From assembly GCF_029223285.1 (NCBI RefSeq), contig NZ_JARHUJ010000003.1, positions 1 to 64,000 on the forward strand: a stretch of 64,000 nt of DNA, written 5' to 3'. Positions 14,612-25,768 of the stretch are shown in pieces; position 1 is the stretch's first letter; every line of letters starts with the position of its first letter. A program made the position numbers and the translations under genes. The notes under the pieces are model-generated. The model was not told where the DNA came from, did no database searches, and saw only the letters and a program-made list of their open reading frames with translations. The stretch is from Paraflavitalea sp. CAU 1676 (GTDB lineage Bacteria > Bacteroidota > Bacteroidia > Chitinophagales > Chitinophagaceae).

Positions 14612-17600
14612 TTAAGGTAATTGTTGTGTTACGATCCGGTTGGGTGTTGGTAATCCAACTACGCCCAGCACCACGTTCTTATCATTGCCAGCCCCGTTGT
14701 ACTTCACCGATCCATCCATGTTCACATCCGTACGGTGGTATATGATGAGTACGTTATTGCTCGTCGTTAATCCCACCTGGCTCAGCACCGCATTCTTGTC
14801 ATTGCTGCCGCCATTGTAGCTCACCGTGCCATCGCCGTTCGCATCGCCCGACCAGAGGGTCATTACTCCGCCTTGGTTGTTCCGGGCATCCGTACCCCAT
14901 ACCGCCGTAGCCGGCGCCGTGAAGTCGATCGCTGTAGGCGTTGTACTGTTGAGCGTTACCGGCGCCGCCGTCATCACACCCAGGTGGTTCCTGTGGCGCA
15001 CTACCAGGTAGTAGCTGCCATCGGCCACATTAGCAAAGGTTACGGGCGACCAGTTGTTGAGGTCCACAATGCTGCCGTTTCTACGCAGCAGGGCCGAGCG
15101 CGCTGCCACCACCTGTGCCGGGTTGCCGCTATTACGCAATTCGAGCCATATCCAGTCCACGATCGCCGTGTCACCGGTCGTAGTTAAGTGAATCGGGCTG
15201 ATGCTCGCTGCCGGGGCGCCAGGCGTGCCAAATCCGAGGGCAGGGTAGGGATCCGTAGCCGGTACCAGCGATTTGCTGCGCAGGCTGTCCTGCATCAGTC
15301 CGCTCGCCGCCACAAAGGGTCCCTGCAACAATGCCTTGGCCTGTACGATCAAGCCCGTGGTTACAGCACTTACCGAGATCCGCACCACATCGGTATGGAT
15401 GAGGTTGCCGTCACTTACTACCAGCAACAGGTCGTAACTCTTATTCTGATTGGCCGCCGTTACCACAAAGCTTGGCTTGGCCAGTGTGCTGTCATTGAGC
15501 GTGATGCCCTCAGGCGCTACCCAGCTATACGTGATCGCGTCCGCATCAGGATCGCTGGAGGCCGAACCATCGAGCACTACCGTGGTGGGCGCCGTTACCG
15601 ATACATCGGTGCCCGCATTGGCTACCGGTGCACGGTTGGTAGAGAGTACCGTCCAGTTTACCGTTACCAGTCCATCGCCCGACTTACCGCTGCTGTACTT
15701 GCTGAACGGCGTGGCGTTGAACGTGAGCCTGTATGCTCCCGGTGCTATGCCTGCCGTACGCAATCCGCCTACATAATACATCGTATCATTTTGCGGATGT
15801 ATAAAGACACCGGTGGTCGGTAAGGCTACGCCATTGCGCGTGAGGTATACCGCCGTATCGAGCCCCGTACTGCTCAGCAGCTTCGTGGCAAACTTGATGC
15901 TGATGGTATCTGCCTGCCTTGCCATGCTGGTATCGTTCTTCAGCTGCCAGGCCGCCGTGAGCGGCACCTGGTCTACAAACAATTGCAGATCGGCCGTATC
16001 CACCCCGCCATTCGCCCCGGTGGCCAGTACACGGATTCCCGTGTTACCACCCGTGATCAGCGTTACCGGTACGGATTGGTTGCCCGCCGTAAGGTTGGTG
16101 AGCGTAGTGAGTACGCTTTCGCCACCCAGGTCGGTTTGCGACACTTTCACTTCCGCCGCATCGGCACTGAGGTTGAACTTCACCTGCATCGACTGGCCGG
16201 AGGTGATCAAATCCGTATTGCTGTATCCCGCATCGGGCGTTACTGCCAGGTTGGCGATGGTGATGAGCGCAGCGCGGTTCACCGTCCAGGTAATGGTTTG
16301 TGTTCCCGTACCCGCATTGCCCAGCGCATCCCGTACCTGCGTCATATCGATGGTGAACTCATAATCGCCATCCGGATAAGTGACCGTGCCGAAGCTGCCG
16401 GCTGTCCAGTGTTGCAGATCGGTATTCGAAAGCTGTGCAATATTGAGCGGCTGCAGGGCTCCGTTGTACTTGAGCGTGAGCGCGCCGATATTGAAGCCTA
16501 TTACATTTTCATTAAAGGCTATCGTCACATTCGGCACATGCTGTGCATCCAGGCCACCAGCGGTCGATTTCTCGAGTTTCACCAGCGTTGGACCAGCATT
16601 GTCTACCGTTAAGGTTACCGACTGTGTGGCTACACCCGCTACCTGCGTAGTGGATTTGATATTCGGCAGATCTACCGTGAACACATAAGCACCCGGTGTG
16701 GTCATGATATGGCCAAGGCCCGAGAGGTAGAACACCTTCTTATCAGCCCGGATACTATCGATCACTACACTGCCCGGTTGCTGTACGCCATCTTTAGTGA
16801 TGATGAACTTAGCCGGTGTGGCCGTGGTTTCATCGATCGGCAGATTGAACTGAACATGTATCGTATCGAACGAGGCCGCCATCCGGCTATCCGGTATCGC
16901 CTTAAAGGCTTCTACCATCGGCACGTTGAGGAACTGCGACCAGGTAACGTTCTTACCGGTTTGGCCCTTTGTACCATACAGGTCGGCCACTTCGGCGCTC
17001 TGCACCGTAAAGTTGTAGAAGCCATTGCCGGTGGTGAGGGCACTGAGATCGACCTTGAAGCTGGCCGTATCGAGCTGCGTGATGACTACCGAGCTGTTGA
17101 TGAGGTTGGCGCCGCCCTGGAAGGTGAGCGTCATATCCTCTTTGGTGAAGGTTGCCGCATCGATGGCCTTATTGAACACCACCACCAACTCTTTCACCTG
17201 TAAAGGCGATACCTGTGTGGGCGCTCCGTTGATGCTTACAATTTCCGGTATTACCGTACTCTTCGCTTTCCACTTCACGGTATAGGTTACTGCACCAGGC
17301 GCGGCAAACGTATCTACAAAATGGAACTTGTTCTCGTACACCGGCGGGTTGCTCACCGGCAGGGTCACAAACGTGAGCCAGGCATTGTTGAGCGGTATTA
17401 CCTGACCGTCGCTGCGCGTTACACTTTCCAGTTCCCACAGCCTGTTGCCCGGATCGTTGAGCTTGATATAGTTCCAGCCAATTACACTCGGTGTTACCGT
17501 CAGCGTATTGGTGAAGTTGGGCGCTGTGAGCGTGCCTGTGAAGGCGCCCGATGTGGCCGGACTCACCTTCGCCGTTTTTTGCCCTTGCGAGAAGTAAATG

Positions 17601-20600
17601 ATATCGGGCTCATCGTTCACGTCGAACAGGTCATTGACCAGGAAGTCGGTGATGCCGTCATCCAGCGTTCCGTAGGCCTTGATGCTCTTCGTGAGCTCGT
17701 GCAACTTGATGCCCTTCACCAGACTGAGATCGGGATTGCCAAAGCTGTTGGCATGTACCACACTCGCTTCATAGCTCACAAACTTACCGAGCAGTGAGCT
17801 GGTGAAATACCACTGACCGATCCTTGATGTAAGGGCTGGTACGGTACCGAAGTTGATATCTGTAACCCCCAGGTTCTTCGGCTGCCCTTGCAGATTGGAA
17901 CCGATGAGGTTGAAATTAACAGCCAGTCCTTTTTCGTTCTCGATGATCTTGGGTTGTGCCGATGAGATCATCATGTTCACGGCCGGTCCGTACCCATGGT
18001 TCTCGACCATCACCGCCAGTTCGGCCGGTTCGGTAGGTTCGATGGCCGGTGAGGTCAGCGGATCATCGCCCATGATATTGCGTTGCATAAAGTAATGCAG
18101 CATCAGATTCGGGCTCGGGTTCACCGTAAGCGGCACTTTCGAGAGCGGCATGTTCACCATCGCTTTCGCGTACGGATCCCAATACCTTACATAACCCGCG
18201 AAGTTGTACACTTTCGGTGCTGTTGGTGCTGCACCAATTTCTGGTATGAAGAGGAACTTCACCATGCCACGCTGCTGAGCATTGATAGCGCCTGTACCGG
18301 TTACATTGGCCAGGTTGCTGAGGCTCTTGGTTTGAATTTCGAAGAGGCCATTGCTCGGCACGCCGTTCTCGTCTGTCACCTGGAGCACTACAGAGAGTGA
18401 ATCCATTTTATCAGTTGGGTGACCGTTGAAGATATCCAGCGTTCCTTCGAAGGCTTCACGGGTCATGGTGAGCTTTTGGCTGAACTGTACCGTTACAGAA
18501 GCACACACAGCCTGCTTGCCATTTACATCGAGGGCTACATCGAGGTCTTTACGCACGTTGATATACATATCATCGATGCTGTGGTAGCCGCGGTCGATGG
18601 CGATATTGTGATAGTACCCGATCGAATCGCTCCAGGTCTTCACGTTGGTCCAGTTAATGATATTAGGGTAAGTAGCATTGGGCAAATACACTCCCTGACT
18701 TCTTGCATACACCGAGGTGTTCCACCTGGTGAAGAAGGCCTGCAATACCGCCGGTTGTATATCGTAGCCCTGCATAGCGGCCAGTACGGCGGCCTGCTTG
18801 TCGGCGCGGATAGAATCTACATTCGAGATATACGTGCCGATCATCGGCTTGATATCGCGCCAGGCGTCCGTCTTCAATATATCGCCCATGTATTCTACCG
18901 ACCATTTATCGCGGAGCGCATAGGCCTTTGTTACCAGGTCGATATCATCCCTGATCTGCACAAATACCGCCGGTATCTCTGCCGCTTCGCCACGGGCATT
19001 GTTCGCTTTCCGGCTACCAACACCCGTACTGAGACAGGTACTGATGGCCTTGGCGATCGCCTGCGCACACGCTATCGGAGGCGGTGTAGGATCGGGCAGG
19101 AAGCATTTCAGGTAATCGAGCCAGTTTCCGTTCTCATATTTGGTATCGATGATACAGGTTAAAGGTCCACCGATGGAACCACCCGGCACACCACAGCTGA
19201 AGGCTGCAGCGATCATATCATTGATACACTGTACGCAGCTCTTCTTCTCTTCGGTATACGCCGGTGTGTTGCCGCCGGGGCCTGCACCAGGTAATTCGCA
19301 GAAGGAGCAGGGTATGTTGAAGTAGAGGCCATTGCCACCATAGGGCAGGGAGCCACCACCCACACCCAACTCACCGCCACCCTGGGGACCACTGCTACAG
19401 GTGCGGCCGGTATAGTTGATGAGCGTACCGATCTTTTGCCACAGGCCGGTAGATATCTCACACTTGTACATATAGAGTACAAAGGTGAAGTCCTGGCAGG
19501 TGCCGCCATTGGCGGTGCGGGCATCCATACCCAGCTGGTTGGCCAGCGACTTGAGCGACATGCCCATGCGACCACCAGCGAGCGGTGTACCGCGGCGCTT
19601 CATGATCACCGGTACTTGTATGCTGCTTTGCGCCGCCAGGTTGGCCGTTTGGTAATTGGTGATGAATTCATATTCCACATCCCCCTCGGGCAGGTGCAGT
19701 TCTACATTCTCTGCCGCAATGAGGCCATGGTTGGTCAATGTTACGTTGAAGGCATAAGTTTCGGTGCCACTCAGTTGCGGCATATCCTTCGGCATATCGA
19801 TGGTCACCACCGGCATGGGCACATGCGTTTCGAACTTGGTGGTGAGCGTTACATCGTACTGATCCTGTATACCGGTGGGCACAACCGTCCAGCTAAAGGT
19901 AATAGCCTGGTAGTTGATGAACACACTGGCACTGGTGGTTTCCCCGGCGTTCACCGTAATGGTACCCTCATAAGGCAGGTGTTTCTCCTTGTTGACGGTG
20001 ATGCGGTGTTTACCCTGTGGCAGGTTGCTGGCATTGAAGAAGCCGGTAGCATCCGTATTGCCCTGGGCATATATTTCGCCGGTGAAGTAGTTCTTGATCA
20101 CCACCTGAGCGTCGGCCACCTTTGGCGCGCCTTCGCTGTAGTACGTGAACTGGTTGGTGACACCTACTTTCACAGCACCGGTAGAAGTAGATTTCTTCTC
20201 GAACGTGAATGGTACGTTGAGCGTATTGCCATTGGTGGCCTTCACCACGATGCTGCCATTGATGGGGTAGTTGAAAGGCACTTCATCGAGCGCCCTGAAC
20301 TTGAGCACCACCAGGGTAGTATCGCCGGTAGTAATGCCGGGCAGCGTAAGCGGTGTTACACTGCTGAGCCAGTTTACCTGCGGCAGGGCCACCGTGATAT
20401 TGCCGGTATTGCCTGCACCGCGGTTGATGACCATCAGCGTGGCTACGCGCTCGCCGGTGGCCTGTGCTACCGTAACATCGAGCTTATTGACATCGCCCAC
20501 AATATAGGCCTGCTGTGCCTGGCAGAAGTATACCAGGTTCACGGGCTGTATGGTGCCTTCGGTGGCTACCGCATTCAGGTTGGCCAGCTCATAATAATTG

Positions 20601-23600
20601 CCGTTGGTGAGCACGGTGCCTTTGATCTTATAACCCAGCTGTATGGTGGCATTGCCGGCCAGTACCGCTACGGTATCGAAGGTCATGGTAGCGCCACTGG
20701 GCAGGGTTACCGGTTTGAGGGTAAACTGTGCCAGCGATTTGGCGCTGAGGTTCTGTACCGGGAAGGTACCGGTGATCTGTTCGTTGAGCGTTACTTTAAA
20801 CTGTGGCGGTACGCCATTGTTGACCAGCACGCCGATGATATCGAAATTATCCTGCTCGGCCGTGAGTTTGAGGCCGGGATAGCTGGCGCCTACGATATAA
20901 TGACCAGCTTCGGCAGCCAGCGGCACAAACTGTACGCTGTAGTTGCCACTGGCATCGGTAGTAGCGGTGAGTTCGCGGCGCAGGCCATTCGTGATCACAT
21001 ATACTTCCACTTTAGAATTGGCAGCGGGTGATCCGTTGGTCTTCGTCGCTACACCAGTTATCGTGATGCCGGCGCCTTTGAGGAACCAGGCCGCAGCCAC
21101 ATTGGCGGTTACTGTATAATCGGGATTGATGAATACCGCGAGCGGGTTGGAGGTATTGTTCGTGGTGAGCAATTCTTCCATATCCAGGTCGGGATTCACT
21201 TCATAGATGAGGTTGTAGTTACCAGGCAGGTTCGGCATCTGCACAGCATTGGTGATCTGCGCGCTCTGACCAGCCGGTATCGATGTATTGAGCACATCTT
21301 CGGAGATCAGCGAATCGGCCAGGTCATACACACCATCTTTCGACAGGTAGCCGCGCACTTTGGCGCCCGCAGGGGCGGTAGAGAAGCCTGTATTAGTGAC
21401 CGTGAGCTGGTAATTGAATACGCTCATGGCCTGGATAGTGGTATTGTTGAGTTTAACCAGCGGCACCTGCAGATCGGGCTTGTTGCGATCGCTCACAATA
21501 ACCCAGATGGTACCGGTAGCAAATCCATTGGCCGTAGCCTGGATGTACACTTGCTGGTTGCCATCGGCGAGGTTGTCGTTGATGGTGGTGATGGGCACAT
21601 CTACATACGCTGCGCCGGCCGGGATTACCACGGACGGTGGCACGGTGGCCTCATTCACATTACTGGAAGTGAGGTTCACGATGAGGCCGCCGGTAGTGGC
21701 CGAGTTGCGGGTGATGCGGACGGTGCCTGCATTGGAGAGGCCTTCGGGCAGCGTCAATACAGGAGCTGTGATGGTAATGGCCTGTCCGTCGTTATCGCTG
21801 ATGCTGAGGTTGGCACTTACATAGCCGGCCGTAGCGGGCGGTGCACTGCAACCACAGGAGTTTACAAATACGGAAGCGGTGATGGTAACCGTACGCTGAC
21901 CATCGGCCAGTGAGTTGTCGATCACCCCTACGGTGAAGGTCTTTTCATTTTCGCCGGCAGCGAGTGACAAGGTAGCCGGCATTATCAATGTATTGGGAAG
22001 GTTAGCACCGAGATTCACGGAGAAGGCTGCATTGGGACTGTTGGCTGCACGCCTGAGCGTGGCCTTGGTGGCGAATGCACCCGCACCTTCGGATACGAGG
22101 TTGGTTTCGAATACCAGTTCCAGACCGGGCACATCATCATCCTTCACGGTGATGGTACCGATGGCCGGGTTGTGGTTGGCCGCACCGGCATTGATGGTTA
22201 CATCGATGGCAATTTCCGGTATAGCATCCGATGCCAGCGTTACCGGCACATCTACAAAGAGTGCACCAGCCGGTATGGTTACCGAAGCCGGTACCGGGAA
22301 TCGTGCGTTGCTGCTGGAGGTAAGGAATACCGTAAGCGCTGTGGCTGGTGTAAGGTTGGTATTGATGCGGAATGTAGCTGCACCGCCTTCCATTACATCA
22401 ACCGGTAGGTTGGTGATGGTGAGTGTGGGCTGATCGTTGTCCAGCACCTGGAACTTTACCTTGCCTTGTCCGTAACCTGTTGCAGCAGCGATGACGCTAT
22501 CGCTGAGTACGCCGTCGATGGTGGCATTATCGGGCACGGTGACCGTAAAGGTAGCGCCTGACTGATTGGCTGGTATGGTTACCGAAGCCGGTATCGTAAT
22601 GCGCCCCGGGTTCGATACGCTCAGGTTCACCGTAAGGGCTGCTGCCAGGGAACCAGTGCGTTTAACGGCACCGTTCACTACTGCACCACCTTCGGTGATT
22701 TGTGGGGAGGAGAGTTCTACCGTAAGCAGTTTGCTGGTTGACCAGGCTGTTGCCTGCACGCCGGTATTGTTGGCCGTAGTGCCGGGCGCTTCTTTAACGG
22801 AAGTGCCGGGTAACAGTTCTACCACAAATACGCCTTGATCACCGATATCGAAGATGGCGGGGATGGTGACGGTGGCAGATCTGTTGGTGGCCGAGCCGGG
22901 TATCAGCGCAGCTCCATTGCTATAATTTACTGTCGTGATCAGTGTGCGGTGCTGACCGGCAGGAGACTGCATATAAATCCGCTCGCTCCAGTCGCCGGCG
23001 GCATTGCCGGTACCCACGTTATGTACACTCCAGTTAAGAGTTACCACATCATTGGGTGCTACAGAGCTAACTGGTGATGTTACGTTCTGCACGGCCAGGT
23101 CGGGCGATTGCACCACGAGGAAGGTATCGGTTACTTCGGCCGCCGTATTGTAGTTGGCATTACCCGCCTGGTTGGCTTTGATCACTACGGTACCTGCACC
23201 GATGATGGTGACGGTATCGGTGGAGAGGGTAGCTATGCCAACAGGGGTAGAGCTGATGCTCAACGCTACCGGTAAGCCGGAGGTGGCATTCACCAGGAGC
23301 TTGAAGGGCTCTGCACCTACTGCTTTATCGGGCGTTGTACCGAGGTTGATACTCTGTGATGCCTTCTGGATAATGAAGGTGGCAGTATCTGCGCCACTAT
23401 AATTGGCGTGACTCACTTTCGCGATCACTTCGTAGGTTCCGGCATTGACCGGTGCTGTTGCTACGCCATTATAGGTAAAGCTAACTGGTAGGCCCGCTGG
23501 TACAGTGGTAGCGGTAGGTTGTTTACCACCGCCGTTGAACACCTGCGTGAGGTTGCTCAGCGTGATGGTAGCAGCTATCGGGTTTACGATCACATTGATG

Positions 23601-25666
23601 TTGACCGTAGCCTCGTTGTACTGCTCATTACCTGCCTGGAAGGCCTTGATGACGATGGTGCCTGCACCGAGTATGACGAGGGTATCGTTCTTGATCTGTC
23701 CGGGTCCGCTCACGATGTTATAGGTGATCGCAAGGCCTGCAGAAGAAGTAGCCAATAGCTTGATCACATCGGCCCCGAAGACCTGATCGGGCACCGGCGG
23801 GAAGGTAATGATCTGGTTTTGACGTTCGCCTGCGAATACAGCAGCATTCGATTGCTGACCGGCACCGCAGGTATTGGTATAAGCAGCTGTGAAGCTGCCA
23901 TCGCCTACAGCGGTATAGGTACTGCCGACGGCACCAGGAATGGCCGCGCCATCTTTGTACCATTGGTAACCATTGGCACTATCGGTCGGGACATAAGCCG
24001 GTATGCTGAGGTTGCGACCACTGATGGTGAGTACTGGTTTGGTTTGGGGTACGCGGGTATAGACAAATACATTCAGCGTCACGGTCTGACTGCCACAATC
24101 GTTCGTCACTTTGAGGCTGATGGTATGGGAGCCACCTTCCGTCCAATGGATGGTATTATTATGCCCACTGGTATCGATGGTGCCACCATGGTTGATGGAC
24201 CATTCGTATTTGTATTCCGATACGTTGAGGTTGGCCACCGTGTAGGCCTGGTTGCCGATACAGGTGGTGTTGACGCCGGTGATCCAGAAGCTGGCCGGTG
24301 CACGCTGTATGCGCAGCGCGGTGGCATTGGCGCCGCTGGTATCGTTGGGCGAGCTGGCGATGACGCGGATGCGGTAATTGATGCCAGCCCCGAAATGAGC
24401 GGGGATGGTGGCATCGATGGTATCGCCTTCGCGGGCCGTAAGCGTTCCGATATTGGTGGGGTTGGCGAAACTGCCATTGGGATCGGACAGCTGTGCCGTA
24501 AATATATTATTGGTACCGAATGGCGCATTGGTCGAGAACGGTACGGCTACCGGACTGCCTGCACAGAGTGTGCCGGTGATATTGCCAACGGTAATGATGA
24601 GATCGGTGGGAGGCTCGACCTTGAAGGTGCCGAGGTTGGTTAAGCTCCAGGCGCCTTTGTCGTCGATGGCGCGTACATAGAGCGTATGGTTGCCGACAGA
24701 CACATTGTCCATGTTGAGGGCAAAACTGATGTTGTTGAGATCGGCGCCGGGCGTAACGGGTACATTGGTTCCCTTCCCGAAGCCGGGATCGGTATCGACG
24801 AAGTATTCGAGCTTCACGACATTGGCGGGTGTGCCGCTGCCGGTAAGCAAAGCATCTTTGTAAAAGGTACGGTTGTTGGTGAGGGCCCACCGGCCATTGG
24901 CGTCTTTGAAACGTGTGTAGAGGCGGTGGAAGCCTGCTGGCAAGCTACTAATATCGGCATTGAAGCTGATGGTGCTGACATCAGTGCCCTGCGCAAAGGA
25001 AATAGGGGTGCCCGCGCCGAAGCCCGGGTCATTATCAATAAAGTACTCTCCCGCTACTACATTGGGCACGCTGCCGCTGGAGGTGTTGAGGTTCTCCTTG
25101 TAGAAAGTGCGGGTGTTGGTGTGCGACCAGGTACCATCCTGGTTCTTAAAACGCACATAAAGCCGGTGGAATCCCTGGCCCAGTGAAGATACATCGAAGG
25201 CAAACGCCACATTACTGACGTTGAGTCCTGGCGTGAGTGGTATGCCAGAGCCCTTGCCGAAGCCGGGATCGGTATCGAGGAAATACTCACCCGCCACGAC
25301 GTTGCTGAGCGGATTGTTGATGGTGGTAAAATCCTCTTTATAGAAGGTACGCACGTTGGTGTGCGACCAGCCGCCTTTGGTAACCGGCTGCCCGTTCTCG
25401 GTAACCGTGTACGGCGGTATATACCCACGCGTGTACAGCCGGTGAAAGCCGGCCGGGAAGGCATTGATGCTGACCTGGAAGCTGGCGGTAACATCCGTAC
25501 CGGGTGTTACGCTTACAACCGTACCTGCACCACGGCCGGGATCGTTATCTATAAAGTATTCGACCTTGGTGATCGACTGGGCGGTACTGCCTGTACACAC
25601 AAGCAGTGCCAGTATGGCGACGGCAATATATTTATACGCCTGTTGTAATAAGGTTCGCATAGACAA
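14612..25666 (-). CDS. giant multidomain surface protein (3684 residues) with dockerin-like C-terminus
   Basis: It has a signal peptide (1-30). Then come four ~80-residue repeats (about 31-358) with EYF(I/V/L)D(N/T)DPGFGxG and FHRLYxRxxD...TFYK motifs; an MBG-like domain (about 700-780); a CARDB-like domain (about 855-980); roughly four Calx-beta-like repeats (about 985-1390); a second CARDB (about 1390-1510); carboxypeptidase-regulatory-like modules (about 1550 and 1850); a Cys-rich segment (about 2050-2220); a series of Ig-like domains (about 2800-3330); and a PKD-like domain starting NRAPVANAGTDVSV (about 3345). The end has two EF-hand-type loops, DANGDGTVSYNG and DVNMDGSVKYNG, like dockerin repeats, finishing in VTQQLP. 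No T9SS type A domain is seen. Adhesion or matrix function is inferred. Confidence 0.9.
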   Translation of the reverse strand: MSMRTLLQQAYKYIAVAILALLVCTGSTAQSITKVEYFIDNDPGRGAGTVVSVTPGTDVTASFQVSINAFPAGFHRLYTRGYIPPYTVTENGQPVTKGGWSHTNVRTFYKEDFTTINNPLSNVVAGEYFLDTDPGFGKGSGIPLTPGLNVSNVAFAFDVSSLGQGFHRLYVRFKNQDGTWSHTNTRTFYKENLNTSSGSVPNVVAGEYFIDNDPGFGAGTPISFAQGTDVSTISFNADISSLPAGFHRLYTRFKDANGRWALTNNRTFYKDALLTGSGTPANVVKLEYFVDTDPGFGKGTNVPVTPGADLNNISFALNMDNVSVGNHTLYVRAIDDKGAWSLTNLGTFKVEPPTDLIITVGNITGTLCAGSPVAVPFSTNAPFGTNNIFTAQLSDPNGSFANPTNIGTLTAREGDTIDATIPAHFGAGINYRIRVIASSPNDTSGANATALRIQRAPASFWITGVNTTCIGNQAYTVANLNVSEYKYEWSINHGGTIDTSGHNNTIHWTEGGSHTISLKVTNDCGSQTVTLNVFVYTRVPQTKPVLTISGRNLSIPAYVPTDSANGYQWYKDGAAIPGAVGSTYTAVGDGSFTAAYTNTCGAGQQSNAAVFAGERQNQIITFPPVPDQVFGADVIKLLATSSAGLAITYNIVSGPGQIKNDTLVILGAGTIVIKAFQAGNEQYNEATVNINVIVNPIAATITLSNLTQVFNGGGKQPTATTVPAGLPVSFTYNGVATAPVNAGTYEVIAKVSHANYSGADTATFIIQKASQSINLGTTPDKAVGAEPFKLLVNATSGLPVALSISSTPVGIATLSTDTVTIIGAGTVVIKANQAGNANYNTAAEVTDTFLVVQSPDLAVQNVTSPVSSVAPNDVVTLNWSVHNVGTGNAAGDWSERIYMQSPAGQHRTLITTVNYSNGAALIPGSATNRSATVTIPAIFDIGDQGVFVVELLPGTSVKEAPGTTANNTGVQATAWSTSKLLTVELSSPQITEGGAVVNGAVKRTGSLAAALTVNLSVSNPGRITIPASVTIPANQSGATFTVTVPDNATIDGVLSDSVIAAATGYGQGKVKFQVLDNDQPTLTITNLPVDVMEGGAATFRINTNLTPATALTVFLTSSSNARFPVPASVTIPAGALFVDVPVTLASDAIPEIAIDVTINAGAANHNPAIGTITVKDDDVPGLELVFETNLVSEGAGAFATKATLRRAANSPNAAFSVNLGANLPNTLIMPATLSLAAGENEKTFTVGVIDNSLADGQRTVTITASVFVNSCGCSAPPATAGYVSANLSISDNDGQAITITAPVLTLPEGLSNAGTVRITRNSATTGGLIVNLTSSNVNEATVPPSVVIPAGAAYVDVPITTINDNLADGNQQVYIQATANGFATGTIWVIVSDRNKPDLQVPLVKLNNTTIQAMSVFNYQLTVTNTGFSTAPAGAKVRGYLSKDGVYDLADSLISEDVLNTSIPAGQSAQITNAVQMPNLPGNYNLIYEVNPDLDMEELLTTNNTSNPLAVFINPDYTVTANVAAAWFLKGAGITITGVATKTNGSPAANSKVEVYVITNGLRRELTATTDASGNYSVQFVPLAAEAGHYIVGASYPGLKLTAEQDNFDIIGVLVNNGVPPQFKVTLNEQITGTFPVQNLSAKSLAQFTLKPVTLPSGATMTFDTVAVLAGNATIQLGYKIKGTVLTNGNYYELANLNAVATEGTIQPVNLVYFCQAQQAYIVGDVNKLDVTVAQATGERVATLMVINRGAGNTGNITVALPQVNWLSSVTPLTLPGITTGDTTLVVLKFRALDEVPFNYPINGSIVVKATNGNTLNVPFTFEKKSTSTGAVKVGVTNQFTYYSEGAPKVADAQVVIKNYFTGEIYAQGNTDATGFFNASNLPQGKHRITVNKEKHLPYEGTITVNAGETTSASVFINYQAITFSWTVVPTGIQDQYDVTLTTKFETHVPMPVVTIDMPKDMPQLSGTETYAFNVTLTNHGLIAAENVELHLPEGDVEYEFITNYQTANLAAQSSIQVPVIMKRRGTPLAGGRMGMSLKSLANQLGMDARTANGGTCQDFTFVLYMYKCEISTGLWQKIGTLINYTGRTCSSGPQGGGELGVGGGSLPYGGNGLYFNIPCSFCELPGAGPGGNTPAYTEEKKSCVQCINDMIAAAFSCGVPGGSIGGPLTCIIDTKYENGNWLDYLKCFLPDPTPPPIACAQAIAKAISTCLSTGVGSRKANNARGEAAEIPAVFVQIRDDIDLVTKAYALRDKWSVEYMGDILKTDAWRDIKPMIGTYISNVDSIRADKQAAVLAAMQGYDIQPAVLQAFFTRWNTSVYARSQGVYLPNATYPNIINWTNVKTWSDSIGYYHNIAIDRGYHSIDDMYINVRKDLDVALDVNGKQAVCASVTVQFSQKLTMTREAFEGTLDIFNGHPTDKMDSLSVVLQVTDENGVPSNGLFEIQTKSLSNLANVTGTGAINAQQRGMVKFLFIPEIGAAPTAPKVYNFAGYVRYWDPYAKAMVNMPLSKVPLTVNPSPNLMLHYFMQRNIMGDDPLTSPAIEPTEPAELAVMVENHGYGPAVNMMISSAQPKIIENEKGLAVNFNLIGSNLQGQPKNLGVTDINFGTVPALTSRIGQWYFTSSLLGKFVSYEASVVHANSFGNPDLSLVKGIKLHELTKSIKAYGTLDDGITDFLVNDLFDVNDEPDIIYFSQGQKTAKVSPATSGAFTGTLTAPNFTNTLTVTPSVIGWNYIKLNDPGNRLWELESVTRSDGQVIPLNNAWLTFVTLPVSNPPVYENKFHFVDTFAAPGAVTYTVKWKAKSTVIPEIVSINGAPTQVSPLQVKELVVVFNKAIDAATFTKEDMTLTFQGGANLINSSVVITQLDTASFKVDLSALTTGNGFYNFTVQSAEVADLYGTKGQTGKNVTWSQFLNVPMVEAFKAIPDSRMAASFDTIHVQFNLPIDETTATPAKFIITKDGVQQPGSVVIDSIRADKKVFYLSGLGHIMTTPGAYVFTVDLPNIKSTTQVAGVATQSVTLTVDNAGPTLVKLEKSTAGGLDAQHVPNVTIAFNENVIGFNIGALTLKYNGALQPLNIAQLSNTDLQHWTAGSFGTVTYPDGDYEFTIDMTQVRDALGNAGTGTQTITWTVNRAALITIANLAVTPDAGYSNTDLITSGQSMQVKFNLSADAAEVKVSQTDLGGESVLTTLTNLTAGNQSVPVTLITGGNTGIRVLATGANGGVDTADLQLFVDQVPLTAAWQLKNDTSMARQADTISIKFATKLLSSTGLDTAVYLTRNGVALPTTGVFIHPQNDTMYYVGGLRTAGIAPGAYRLTFNATPFSKYSSGKSGDGLVTVNWTVLSTNRAPVANAGTDVSVTAPTTVVLDGSASSDPDADAITYSWVAPEGITLNDSTLAKPSFVVTAANQNKSYDLLLVVSDGNLIHTDVVRISVSAVTTGLIVQAKALLQGPFVAASGLMQDSLRSKSLVPATDPYPALGFGTPGAPAASISPIHLTTTGDTAIVDWIWLELRNSGNPAQVVAARSALLRRNGSIVDLNNWSPVTFANVADGSYYLVVRHRNHLGVMTAAPVTLNSTTPTAIDFTAPATAVWGTDARNNQGGVMTLWSGDANGDGTVSYNGGSNDKNAVLSQVGLTTSNNVLIIYHRTDVNMDGSVKYNGAGNDKNVVLGVVGLPTPNRIVTQQLP

Positions 25667-25768
25667 AGTTGGTCGGAAAGGATCCGTTTACGGGCAACCG
25701 AAGGAATAGTCTATCCCCGCCGGATTGCCCATCCGTATTGATAATAGGTTAAGTGAAGGCCGCAGGTG

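Noticed and set aside
19436..21031. 531-codon forward frame opposite the giant gene
   Set aside because: It mirrors the strongly coding reverse frame, has no domain and is a composition artefact, as are the many other forward frames between 14.8 and 25.7 kb.
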